Shown here in pieces: positions 1 through 8,241 of a stretch of 36,383 bases of DNA. The notes below the pieces were generated by a model that saw nothing but the letters and a program-made list of their open reading frames with translations, was not told where the DNA came from and did not search any database. The first letter of the stretch is position 1; the number at the start of each line of letters is the position of its first letter. The position numbers and the translations under genes were made by a program. This stretch comes from Methylotenera sp. (GTDB lineage: Bacteria > Pseudomonadota > Gammaproteobacteria > Burkholderiales > Methylophilaceae): assembly GCA_030655015.1 (NCBI GenBank), contig JAURWJ010000100.1, positions 1 through 36,383 on the forward strand, in the 5' to 3' direction.

Positions 1-648
1 GAAACAGCGCTAGGGTTGGATCGCAGAATGACAACGGATGCGCGCTGGGTAACGTGTCATCGTCCCGTAATTAAAACAGGCGGCGAATTAACGCTCGCCA
101 TGCTTGATTTAGACTTTGATGAAAGTGCCCGTTTTTACCAAGCGCCACCGCAGGTAAAAGCCAATAACGGTCTGTTGATTATTGATGACTTAGGACGGCA
201 ACTAGCGCCTGCTATCGATATTATGAACCGCTGGATTGTGCCGCTGGATCGCCATGTAGATTATTTGGCGCTGCATACTGGTAAAAAATTCATGTTGCCG
301 TTCGACGTCATCGTGGTGTTTTCTACCAATTTACCGCCTAGCAAGCTGGCAGATGAAGCATTTTTACGTCGCTTGGGCTACAAAATTTATGTGGGGCCTT
401 TGAGCGAAGATGAATATCACCTGATTGCTAAACAAGTGTGTGAAGAATTACAAATTCCGTTTAGTGAAGAAGGTTTTAACTACCTTTTGCATGAGCATCA
501 CTATAAGAGTGGCAAGCCATTATCTGCTTGCATCCCGCGCGATATATTGGAGCAGTTAAGAGATATAGCACGGTATGAAGGTAAGCCGGCAGAGATGACT
601 AGAGAGTTGCTGGACTGGGCGTGGAACAACTATTTTACGCATGACTAA
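1..648 (+). CDS. AAA+ family ATPase, C-terminal part (5' end outside window)
   Basis: The frame is open from the first base, so the gene begins upstream; the TTG at 16 is not a convincing start. Visible are a Walker B motif (LLIIDDLG), a sensor-1-like strand ending in FSTNL, and an arginine-rich FLRRLGYK stretch, followed by a helical lid-like tail ending at TAA 646-648. The Walker A motif must lie upstream. It sits 38 bp before cpaB on the same strand, so it is probably part of, or co-transcribed with, the tad pilus locus. What it does there is unknown; an ATP-driven assembly or regulatory role is inference. The ATPase family call is firm, the link to the pilus is contextual. Confidence 0.75.
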   Translation, partial: ETALGLDRRMTTDARWVTCHRPVIKTGGELTLAMLDLDFDESARFYQAPPQVKANNGLLIIDDLGRQLAPAIDIMNRWIVPLDRHVDYLALHTGKKFMLPFDVIVVFSTNLPPSKLADEAFLRRLGYKIYVGPLSEDEYHLIAKQVCEELQIPFSEEGFNYLLHEHHYKSGKPLSACIPRDILEQLRDIARYEGKPAEMTRELLDWAWNNYFTHD

Positions 649-686
649 CAGTTGTTGATGAGAATAGAAAATAAAGGGGATGACAG

Positions 687-1562
687 ATGAAAAATCCAAG
701 AGCTTTTGTGATGATAGTGATTTCGGTAGGGATCGGGCTTGGCGCCGTTGTATTGGCCTCAAACTGGGTTTCAAAGCAAACGAAAGTCGCCTCCGATAAG
801 GTTGTGGTGGCAGCCAGTGACATTGATTTGGGTACGCCCCTTACGCCACAAATGCTTAAGGTGGCCGATTGGCCTAAAGGTAGTGTACCTGCAGGCGCTA
901 CAGATGATGTCAAAACTTTAGACACGCGTGTGGTAAAAGTGAGCTTGTTACGCGGTGAGCCGGTTTTGGAATCTAAGTTGGCACCAATTGGTGCTACAGG
1001 TGGCTTGTCTGCGGTGATCGCGCAAGGTAACCGAGCAATTACTGTTCGGGTCAATGATGTGGTTGGTGTGGCAGGGTTTGCCTTACCTGGTAACTATGTG
1101 GACATCGTAGTGAACACCGAGGACGAGAGTGTTAAAGCAGAAAATGTTAACAAGAGTATCTCAAAAATTGTGCTGGAACATATTCTGGTGCTGGCGGTTG
1201 CACAAGAGCAGGTTAGAGATGACACAAAGCCTAAGGTGGTGAATGCGGTAACGCTAGAGGTAACGCCAGAGCAGGCTGAAAAACTTGATCTTGCACGTAG
1301 TGTAGGCACTTTGTCACTGGTACTTCGTAATCAGGTTGATACCAGCTTGGTGACGACGATAGGCTCTACTAAAAAGAATTTGCTTAACCGTACGGAACAG
1401 CCTGAAGCCGTTGCGATTCAGCAAATTGGTGATAAAGCTGAAGTGAAAAAAGTTGTGGTATACCGCAAGGCGGCTGTTAAAAAAGCAGTTGAAAAGCCAG
1501 TTTATGAGCAGGTTGAAGTGGTGCGCGGCACTAACAAAACGATTGAAGAATTCAAGCCCTAG
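687..1562 (+). CDS. cpaB: Flp pilus assembly protein CpaB/RcpC
   Basis: 291 residues. An N-terminal signal anchor (about residues 6-26) is followed by a SAF domain (about 38-100; VVAASDIDLGTPLTPQML, then the LLRGEPV segment) and the RcpC/CpaB domain with the ITVRVNDVVGVAGFALPGNYVDI signature. This periplasmic protein accompanies the outer-membrane secretin of Tad/Flp pili; the SAF domain may bind peptidoglycan or glycan (family knowledge). The start is supported by a purine-rich GGGGA a few bases upstream of the ATG. The C-terminus is Lys/Val rich and looks disordered. It is the first complete tad gene, immediately before the secretin, as in many tad loci. Confidence 0.93.
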   Translation: MKNPRAFVMIVISVGIGLGAVVLASNWVSKQTKVASDKVVVAASDIDLGTPLTPQMLKVADWPKGSVPAGATDDVKTLDTRVVKVSLLRGEPVLESKLAPIGATGGLSAVIAQGNRAITVRVNDVVGVAGFALPGNYVDIVVNTEDESVKAENVNKSISKIVLEHILVLAVAQEQVRDDTKPKVVNAVTLEVTPEQAEKLDLARSVGTLSLVLRNQVDTSLVTTIGSTKKNLLNRTEQPEAVAIQQIGDKAEVKKVVVYRKAAVKKAVEKPVYEQVEVVRGTNKTIEEFKP

Positions 1563-1658
1563 GGAGACGCGTGTAGCTGTACCTGACTTAGGGTGTCGAT
1601 AACACATGGTTTAATCGAATTTGAAAGCGAAATGGCATATTGCCAGGGAGAATTGAAA

Positions 1659-3179
1659 ATGAATAAGCACAAGATTACCAATAGCCAGTCATCAAGTTGT
1701 GGCAGTAAGTTGCTCGCTTCCATGTTGGGGGTAGCGCTGATTGCAGGGGCACCACTGTACGCTGCAGAATCAAAACAGAAGGCGCAGAAGCCAGCTGTAG
1801 CAGCTGCTGTATCTAAAAAACCAATGCGTTCTTACCCTGCCTTAACGGAGATTGTGCCAAGGATGGAGCTTTCATTAGGGCAATCTCATTTGGTTAGGAT
1901 GCCAGTAGGTGTGAATCTGCAAAAGGTAAAGGTGGATGATGAAAAAATAGTGCAGGTTGAGGTGACCAGCCCTAGGGAGGTGGTGATACATGCCAAAACG
2001 GTAGGTTCAACGGTCGTGATTATCTGGGATAAATCCGGACAAACCACCGTAATGGACGTAAGCGTTGTAGGCGTGACTGTGGGCGTGGATGCCGCTGCTT
2101 TACAAGCTAAATTGCAACAAGTATTGCCAAGTGAAAAAGGGATTAAGGTGAGCACAGCGGCTGATTCGTTAGTATTGACTGGCGTTGTCACTGATGCAGT
2201 CAAAGCGGACAAGGCGATGGCGCTGGCCGAGGCTTACGTAGGTAAAGATAAAGACAAAAAAGTCATCAACATGCTACAGGTTGCAGCACCGCAACAGGTG
2301 ATGCTGGAAGTGAAAATGGCTGAAGTCTCAAAGAATTTACTGGATAAGTTGGGGGCATCATTTGGTGCGTCGCGTACGAATGGCGGTGTGGCTTATGCGA
2401 TTGCTGCCGGATTTTTGAGTCTGACAACAAGTCCATTTAGTGGAGGGGCAGGCGGTGCATTGAGAATTACTCACGGTAATACGGCTATCAATATAGATGC
2501 CGAGGACAGAGACACCGTTGTTAAAATATTGGCTGAGCCGAATATCATCGCTATCAGTGGGCAGGAAGGTAGTTTTCTGGCTGGTGGCAAGTTCTACATA
2601 CCTGTGCCACAGGGTGGTAGCGCAGCGGGAGCCATTACGCTGGAGGAAAAGGACTTTGGTGTAGGTCTTAAATTTACACCAACCGTGCTGGAAGATGGCC
2701 TCATCAACCTGAGGGTGGCACCTGAAGTGACGGAGCTGGCTAAATCAGAAGATGTCGTCGGAACTACGATTGCAAATTCACCTTTCCCTTCTCTCGTTAC
2801 CCGGCGTGTTTCTACCACCGTACAGTTGCACGATGGGCAAAGCTTTGCTATTGCAGGGTTGCTTAAGAATAACGTTACAGAGAATATTAAACGCTTTCCG
2901 GTCTTGGGCAATATCCCAATTCTTGGTGCATTGTTCCGCAGTAGTGCGTTCCAGAATGAAAAGACCGAGTTGCTGTTTGTGGTAACACCACGCTTGGTTA
3001 AACCATTGCCGCCCGATTATATGTTGCCTACAGACAGCTTTAACGAGCCTAGCAAAACAGACTTTTTCTTGAATGGTAAGTTAGAAGGTAAACCAGCCGC
3101 CCCCGAGGCCTTGCCGAGCGGTACTGCGGCGCCACAACCAGACCAGCAAGGCCCAAACGATGGCTTTGAAGTGAAATAA
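1659..3179 (+). CDS. cpaC: Tad/Flp pilus outer-membrane secretin RcpA/CpaC
   Basis: A GTG at 1593 would give a longer protein, but ATG 1659 is better: it follows GGGAGAA and begins a clear signal peptide (MNKHKI..., hydrophobic LLASMLGVALIAGAPLYA). That gives 506 residues. The order is a signal peptide, a pilus-formation N-terminal domain with LSLGQSHLVRMP (about 70-140), a BON-like segment (about 155-210) and the type II/III secretin core (about 240-445, with VPVPQGG and the conserved FPVLGNIPILGALFRS). The C-terminal tail is rich in Pro/Ala. It forms the outer-membrane channel for the pilus and partners with CpaB, the small lipoprotein that follows, and TadD. Confidence 0.95.
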   Translation: MNKHKITNSQSSSCGSKLLASMLGVALIAGAPLYAAESKQKAQKPAVAAAVSKKPMRSYPALTEIVPRMELSLGQSHLVRMPVGVNLQKVKVDDEKIVQVEVTSPREVVIHAKTVGSTVVIIWDKSGQTTVMDVSVVGVTVGVDAAALQAKLQQVLPSEKGIKVSTAADSLVLTGVVTDAVKADKAMALAEAYVGKDKDKKVINMLQVAAPQQVMLEVKMAEVSKNLLDKLGASFGASRTNGGVAYAIAAGFLSLTTSPFSGGAGGALRITHGNTAINIDAEDRDTVVKILAEPNIIAISGQEGSFLAGGKFYIPVPQGGSAAGAITLEEKDFGVGLKFTPTVLEDGLINLRVAPEVTELAKSEDVVGTTIANSPFPSLVTRRVSTTVQLHDGQSFAIAGLLKNNVTENIKRFPVLGNIPILGALFRSSAFQNEKTELLFVVTPRLVKPLPPDYMLPTDSFNEPSKTDFFLNGKLEGKPAAPEALPSGTAAPQPDQQGPNDGFEVK

Positions 3180-3189
3180 GGAGAGCATC

Positions 3190-3525
3190 ATGAACACATT
3201 AACATTCAAACCATCTACTTATAAATTAGTGCTCACAGCTTTGTTCGGTGCAGTCGTTTTAGCTGGTTGTGCTACAAACACACCATATATTGACGAGCAC
3301 TTTGGTGAAGCGGTAAACGCCGCCAAGGCACAGCAGACCATTAACCCGGATGCTTCACTTAACACCGACCCAGTGGCGGGGGTGGATGGACAGGCAGCTG
3401 ACGCAGCGGTTGACCGTTATCACAAATCTTTCGTGCAGCCGCCTGTAACCACCAATGTATTCAATATTGGGGTGGGAACAGGTAGCACTGGCGGTGGCGT
3501 TGGTGCTGGTGGTGCCGTGCGCTAA
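3190..3525 (+). CDS. small Tad-locus lipoprotein (secretin-associated)
   Basis: 111 residues with a lipoprotein signal peptide and lipobox LAGC (Cys at about residue 26). The mature part carries the stretch FGEAVNAAKAQQTINPDAS followed by DPVAGVDGQAADAAVDRYHKSF, a pattern I recall from small 'pilus assembly' proteins in betaproteobacterial tad loci. The C-terminus is Gly rich (GTGSTGGGVGAGG). It lies 10 bp after the secretin stop with GGAGAG as ribosome binding site, so it is translationally linked to the secretin. A pilotin-like or secretin-stabilising role, comparable in position to CpaD/RcpB, is inference; there is no clear CpaD homology. Confidence 0.8.
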   Translation: MNTLTFKPSTYKLVLTALFGAVVLAGCATNTPYIDEHFGEAVNAAKAQQTINPDASLNTDPVAGVDGQAADAAVDRYHKSFVQPPVTTNVFNIGVGTGSTGGGVGAGGAVR

Positions 3526-3578
3526 GCGCGTTCGGACTGAAGGTGTGTAGGCACATTGAATAACATGAGAGAACAATA

Positions 3579-4745
3579 ATGTTGAAAATTGCAGTCATAT
3601 CGCCAAACAAAGCTCGAATGGAAGAGATTCGCCAGATTCTTCAGGGTGGTGATTTTTCGAGGCAAGTTTTGCTGTTCAAGGACGGTCTGGAGCAGCTTGC
3701 TTTGGTTGCTGATAAAGAGCACCCAGACATTGTTATTTTGGATGTGATAAGCCACGGAACAGAGGAGCTTGTAACACTGGAGCGGTTTGGCCTGAACTAC
3801 CCTGGATCAGCAATGATTATCCTGTGTGAAAACGCTTCGTCAGAGTTTCTAGTTGCTGCAATACGTACAGGTGTGAAAGATGTATTGCCTTTGGAAGCAG
3901 GCGCTTTGCAAGCTGCAGTGAGGCGAATTGAGGGTAAATTAAAGCCAGCTTCTACCTCACAAAAAACGGGTAAGGTAATTGCTTTTATGGCAAGCAAAGG
4001 CGGTAGTGGTGCTACCTTTTTGGCATGTAACCTAGGATATATTTTAGCGGCGACCCGGGAGGTAAAGGTAGCGTTGCTTGATTTGAATTTACAGTTTGGT
4101 GACGCTGCGCTGTTTGTTTCCGATACCGTTCCATCTAACACCCTGGCTGATGTGGCAAGCAATATTTCACGTCTTGATGCCTCTTTTTTAGCATCGTCTA
4201 TGGTGCAGGTGCTACCTAACTTTGGGGTGCTGGCCGCACCTGAAGACGCAGAGCGATCTGTAGAGATTAAGCCTGAGCATATTGAAGCATTGGTAAATCT
4301 GACTAAGACACAATATGACTTCGTAATTATGGATATTGGCAGAACGCTCAGTGCCTCCAGTGTAAATGCTTTGGATCATGCCGATATGATGTTTGTGGTG
4401 CTACAGGAAACCTTGCCTTTTATACGCGATTCCAAGCGGTTGATTCATACCCTGCAGTCGCTGGGATATGCGAAAGATAAGATCTATTTGATACTTAACC
4501 GTTATGAGAAGGGCGGCGACATTCAACTTGAAGATGTTGAGGCGACGCTAGGCATGAAGGTGTTTAAAACCATCCCGAATAGTTACGAGGCAGTTTCTGC
4601 GTCGGTTAATCAGGGGGTGCCGATTATGAAGATAGACAAGCACAACTCAGTGACAAAGGTTTTACAGGAAGTGGCGAAAAATTTGACAGATGACCCACAT
4701 GCCAAAAATAGAAGCTGGATGGATCATCTGTTACACCCTGCGTAG
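3579..4745 (+). CDS. cpaE: Flp pilus localisation ATPase TadZ/CpaE
   Basis: 388 residues. The N-terminal about 120 residues look like a response-regulator receiver fold (IAVISPNKARMEEIR ... PDIVILDV). The rest is a ParA/MinD-type ATPase. Its deviant Walker A is KGGSGAT (about 139-145): the signature first Lys is kept, but the Lys of the usual GKT is replaced by Ala, as seen in some TadZ/CpaE proteins. Further ATPase segments are LLDLNLQFGDAALF and YDFVIMDIG. The family marks the pole where the Tad machine is built. A GAGAGAA sequence precedes the ATG. It lies between the lipoprotein and the TadA motor. Confidence 0.93.
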   Translation: MLKIAVISPNKARMEEIRQILQGGDFSRQVLLFKDGLEQLALVADKEHPDIVILDVISHGTEELVTLERFGLNYPGSAMIILCENASSEFLVAAIRTGVKDVLPLEAGALQAAVRRIEGKLKPASTSQKTGKVIAFMASKGGSGATFLACNLGYILAATREVKVALLDLNLQFGDAALFVSDTVPSNTLADVASNISRLDASFLASSMVQVLPNFGVLAAPEDAERSVEIKPEHIEALVNLTKTQYDFVIMDIGRTLSASSVNALDHADMMFVVLQETLPFIRDSKRLIHTLQSLGYAKDKIYLILNRYEKGGDIQLEDVEATLGMKVFKTIPNSYEAVSASVNQGVPIMKIDKHNSVTKVLQEVAKNLTDDPHAKNRSWMDHLLHPA

Positions 4746-4761
4746 CAGGGGTGGTAATACC

Positions 4762-4836
4762 ATGATTGTTGCGATAACTGGCTTTTTTGGGTTTGTAGCG
4801 CTTATGAAGTTATTTGTACGCAGAGTAGATTGCTAA
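4762..4836 (+). CDS. possible 24-residue hydrophobic peptide
   Basis: The 134-bp gap between tadZ and tadA contains an ATG-started frame of 24 codons ending at TAA, encoding a mostly hydrophobic peptide (MIVAITGFFGFVALMKLF) with a basic end (VRRVDC). A GGGGTGG stretch about 8 bases upstream could act as ribosome binding site. The hydrophobic-then-basic layout would suit a single membrane helix with a cytoplasmic tail. There is no recognisable family, and a chance ORF of this size is possible. Confidence 0.3.
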   Translation: MIVAITGFFGFVALMKLFVRRVDC

Positions 4837-4879
4837 TTGCGATTAAGAATAAATGCTGAATTGAGGAAGGAATTTAATT

Positions 4880-6238
4880 ATGTCGCTACGTGACAGGCTG
4901 GAAGAAATAAAAAACGATACGGCTCAGGTGCCGACGGCTACACCACAGAGCGGGTTTATGGGTAACAAGATTTATCAAGAGTTAAGGTCGCGTATTCATC
5001 GTAAGCTGCTTGATCGTGTTGACCTCTCCATGATGGAAAATATGCCGCCAGAACTGTTGCGGGAGGAATTGAAAACGCTGGTTGAGCGCCTGCTTTCAGA
5101 GGAGACGATGGCGATTAACGACTCCGAGCGTACAAATATAGTACGTGATATTCAGCACGAGGTACTAGGTTTGGGCCCGCTGGAGATACTCATGGCAGAC
5201 TCAACGATTTCGGATATTTTGGTTAATACCTACCGGCAAGTATATGTGGAGCGCAAAGGCAAGCTAGAGTTAAGCGATGTGCGTTTTGAAAATGAAGCAC
5301 ATTTGTTAAAGATTATCGACAAAATTGTTTCTGGGGTCGGTCGTCGTGTGGATGAGTCTAGCCCAATGGTGGATGCACGGCTTCCTGACGGGTCACGGGT
5401 GAATGCGATTATTCCGCCGCTGGCAGTCGATGGCGCTATTCTGTCGATTCGCCGCTTTGCCTTGACGCCTTTGCAGATGAAAGATTTTTTGCAGTTTAAA
5501 AGCCTGACGCCAGAAATGGCTGAAATTCTTGAAGGGTTGGTGAAAGCCAAAGTTAACTTGCTGATTTCTGGCGGCACGGGTACCGGCAAGACCACCTTGC
5601 TTAATGTACTATCCAGCAATATTCCTGCAAATGAGCGCGTAATCACTATTGAAGATGCTGCCGAGTTGCAACTGCAACAGCCACATGTCGTGCGTTTGGA
5701 AATACGCCCACCCAATATTGAAGGTAAGGGCGAGGTTACGCCACGTATGCTGGTCAGGAACAGTTTGCGTATGCGCCCAGACCGCATCATTGTTGGTGAG
5801 GTGCGTGGTGCAGAAGTGGTTGATATGCTACAGGCGATGAATACTGGCCATGAAGGGTCTATGGTGACGGTACACGCCAATACGCCGCGCGATGCACTGA
5901 CTCGTTTAGAAAACATGATAGGTATGGCTGGTTTTAACCTGCCACCCAAGGCGATGCGTGAGCAGATCAGTTCTGCATTGACAGCTGTGGTTCACATCTC
6001 TCGTTTGAGTGATGGTAAGCGCAAGGTAACCAGTATTAAGGAAATTACTGGCATGGAAGGCGACATTATTACCATGCAGGATATTTTTGTTTACGAGCAA
6101 ACTGGTGTGGCTGAGGACGGTGCAGTGGTCGGACACTTCAAAGCTACGGGTATTCGCCCCAGATTTGTTGAGCGCTTACGCGTGCACGGTATAGCTGTGT
6201 CTGACGAACTGTTCGACCCCACCCGGTTATATGATTAG
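4880..6238 (+). CDS. cpaF: Flp pilus assembly ATPase TadA/CpaF
   Basis: 452 residues, normal for the family. This cytoplasmic hexameric secretion ATPase powers pilus assembly (type II/IV secretion ATPase superfamily). Visible motifs: N-terminal helical domain (about 30-110), Walker A GGTGTGKTT (about 231-239), an Asp box in ITIEDAAELQL, a Walker-B-like segment RPDRIIVGEVRGAE (about 298-311) and a His box TGHEGSMVTVHANTPRDAL. The ATG is preceded by GAGGAAGG. tadB starts 9 bp after its stop, so motor and inner-membrane platform genes are coupled. Confidence 0.97.
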   Translation: MSLRDRLEEIKNDTAQVPTATPQSGFMGNKIYQELRSRIHRKLLDRVDLSMMENMPPELLREELKTLVERLLSEETMAINDSERTNIVRDIQHEVLGLGPLEILMADSTISDILVNTYRQVYVERKGKLELSDVRFENEAHLLKIIDKIVSGVGRRVDESSPMVDARLPDGSRVNAIIPPLAVDGAILSIRRFALTPLQMKDFLQFKSLTPEMAEILEGLVKAKVNLLISGGTGTGKTTLLNVLSSNIPANERVITIEDAAELQLQQPHVVRLEIRPPNIEGKGEVTPRMLVRNSLRMRPDRIIVGEVRGAEVVDMLQAMNTGHEGSMVTVHANTPRDALTRLENMIGMAGFNLPPKAMREQISSALTAVVHISRLSDGKRKVTSIKEITGMEGDIITMQDIFVYEQTGVAEDGAVVGHFKATGIRPRFVERLRVHGIAVSDELFDPTRLYD

Positions 6239-6247
6239 GAGGTTGAT

Positions 6248-7219
6248 ATGGATTATCTCTACTATCTGTTTGTATTGCTAGGCTTCCTTGCGGTGGTTCT
6301 TTTTCTGGAGGGGTTGTATTTAGCTTGGAATGCCTACAGGGGTCCTGAGGCCAAACGTATTGAAAAACGTCTGCAGGCTATGTCAGCAGGTGCCGGTCAA
6401 CAAAGCTCATCATTGGTTAAGCAACGGTTACTTTCTCAATCCCCTAGCGTGGAGCAGCTGCTACTGCAGATTCCGCGTATCCATCAGTTAGACAGGTTGA
6501 TTTTGCAGTCAGGTCTAAGCCTGAGCGTGGCAAAGTTTATAGGTTTGATAATACTGGCGGTAGCAGGCGGGGTTGTACTTGCACTACTGGCCAGACTGCC
6601 GATGTCTGCGGTGGTAGCGATTGGCGTGGTTGCAGGTCTTGTGCCCCTATTTTACATGCAGGGTGCTAAACACAATCGAATGATTGCCATTGAGCAGCAA
6701 TTGCCTGATGCGCTAGATTTGATGGGGCGTGCCATGACGGCTGGTCATGCCTTTCCGAGCGCGTTGCAGATGGTAGGTAGTGAAATGCCTGAGCCAATCG
6801 CTTCGGAGTTTCGCATTGTCTTTGATGAAATTAACTATGGGATTTCAACACAGGAGGCATTGATTAACCTCACCACGCGAGTACCGAGTACTGATCTCAG
6901 CTATTTTGTGATTGCAGTGCTGATTCAGCGTGAAACAGGGGGTAACTTGGCAGAGTTGCTCGGCAACATTAGCGAACTGATTCGGGCACGCCTGAAATTA
7001 CTGGGAACAGTACGCGTTTTATCGGCTGAGGGACGGTTGTCAGCTTGGATATTAACGCTTCTACCCTTTGCGCTAGGGTTTGTGCTTCAGCTGATGAACC
7101 CTCAATTTTTGAGTGTACTCTGGACTGACCCGATAGGACAGAAAATGGTTGTTGCGGCACTGTGCCTGATGGTGTTGGGCATTTTTGTGATGTGGCGCAT
7201 TACTAAAATTAGGGTCTGA
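6248..7219 (+). CDS. tadB: Flp pilus inner-membrane platform protein TadB
   Basis: 323 residues with a type II secretion F-domain (about 155-285), including LPDALDLMGRAMTAGHAFPSALQ and the RETGGNLAELL segment. Membrane helices are visible near residues 5-25, 95-135 and at the C-terminus (two helices, LSAWILTLLPFALGFVLQL and MVVAALCLMVLGIFVMW). The start follows AGGAGG closely. TadB and TadC together form the platform on which TadA acts. It is followed by tadC after 22 bp. Confidence 0.95.
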   Translation: MDYLYYLFVLLGFLAVVLFLEGLYLAWNAYRGPEAKRIEKRLQAMSAGAGQQSSSLVKQRLLSQSPSVEQLLLQIPRIHQLDRLILQSGLSLSVAKFIGLIILAVAGGVVLALLARLPMSAVVAIGVVAGLVPLFYMQGAKHNRMIAIEQQLPDALDLMGRAMTAGHAFPSALQMVGSEMPEPIASEFRIVFDEINYGISTQEALINLTTRVPSTDLSYFVIAVLIQRETGGNLAELLGNISELIRARLKLLGTVRVLSAEGRLSAWILTLLPFALGFVLQLMNPQFLSVLWTDPIGQKMVVAALCLMVLGIFVMWRITKIRV

Positions 7220-7241
7220 TGCAGATTAAATAAGTGAGAAC

Positions 7242-8198
7242 ATGATGGACACAATACAAATAATTTACCTAGTTCTTATTTTTGTTACCGCGTTTGTGGT
7301 TGCGTTAGTAATACTGTCACAGCTTAATACGCGCCCGCTACAGGCACGATTGCAATCGTTAAGTGAAGATACCCATGCGATGGGAGAACCCCATGCCACG
7401 TTGAAAGAGCCTGCTTGGGTGCGTCGCATCGTCGAGCTGAGTGGCCCAATCGCTAAACTTTCGCTGCCTAGTGAAGGCTGGGAGCAATCGCAGTTACGTA
7501 TCCGTTTTATGAATGCGGGTTATCGCAGCAGCATAGCGCCGACGTTGTTTTTTGTGGCAAAAACACTACTCACTTTTGCGCTACCTGGTCTATTTGTACT
7601 TTACACCACTATTTCTGGAACGTCCTTTGAGCCCAATACCTTTTTATTATTGATGGTGAGCTTGGCCGCGATTGGATATTTTTTGCCCAATGCCTTTTTG
7701 GCACGGCGCATCGTGTACCGAAAACGTGAAATTTTTGAAAGTTTTCCAGATGCCATGGATTTAATTATTGTATGTGTAGAGGCTGGGTTAGGCTTGGACG
7801 CAGCCCTTGCCCGAGTGGGCGAAGAAATGCACATGAGAAGCCCGATACTGGGAGATGAGTTGCATTTAATCAACCTTGAGCTGCGCGCCGGTAGCTCACG
7901 CGAAAGAGCATTGCGTAATTTAGCATTAAGAACAGGCGTTGAAGACATTGATACGCTGGTGGCTATGTTGGTGCAGTCTGACCGTTTTGGTACCAGTGTT
8001 GCAGATTCATTGCGCGTACACGCTGATAGTTTGCGTACTAAACGCCGTTTGCGCGCTGAAGTAGCTGCCGCAATAATTGCGGTAAATCTGTTGTTTCCGC
8101 TGATTTTCTTTATTTTTCCATCAATGCTGTTGGTATTGTTGGGGCCTGCGTTTATCAGCATACATCGTGTTCTGTTGCCGACATTGTCGGGTCAGTAA
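7242..8198 (+). CDS. tadC: Flp pilus inner-membrane platform protein TadC
   Basis: 318 residues and paralogous in architecture to TadB. An N-terminal helix (about 4-26), a helix pair at about 105-150 (two segments ending at YFLPNAFLARR), the F-domain with FPDAMDLIIVCVEAGLGLDAAL, and C-terminal helices (AAAIIAVNLLFPLIFFIFPSM...) are visible. The order is tadB-tadC, as usual. Two in-frame ATGs are adjacent (7242 and 7245); a weak GTGAG precedes them, so either could be used. Confidence 0.95.
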   Translation: MMDTIQIIYLVLIFVTAFVVALVILSQLNTRPLQARLQSLSEDTHAMGEPHATLKEPAWVRRIVELSGPIAKLSLPSEGWEQSQLRIRFMNAGYRSSIAPTLFFVAKTLLTFALPGLFVLYTTISGTSFEPNTFLLLMVSLAAIGYFLPNAFLARRIVYRKREIFESFPDAMDLIIVCVEAGLGLDAALARVGEEMHMRSPILGDELHLINLELRAGSSRERALRNLALRTGVEDIDTLVAMLVQSDRFGTSVADSLRVHADSLRTKRRLRAEVAAAIIAVNLLFPLIFFIFPSMLLVLLGPAFISIHRVLLPTLSGQ

Positions 8199-8241
8199 TC
8201 GATATTAGTGATAAAGCCATAAGTATGATTGGATTGGAGAT

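Noticed and set aside
1593-1658. Longer secretin from GTG 1593
   Set aside because: No ribosome binding site and it would bury the signal peptide; ATG 1659 follows GGGAGAA.
5230-5949. 239-codon open frame on the minus strand
   Set aside because: Exact shadow of the tadA coding frame, with no start signal and low-complexity Ser/Arg composition.
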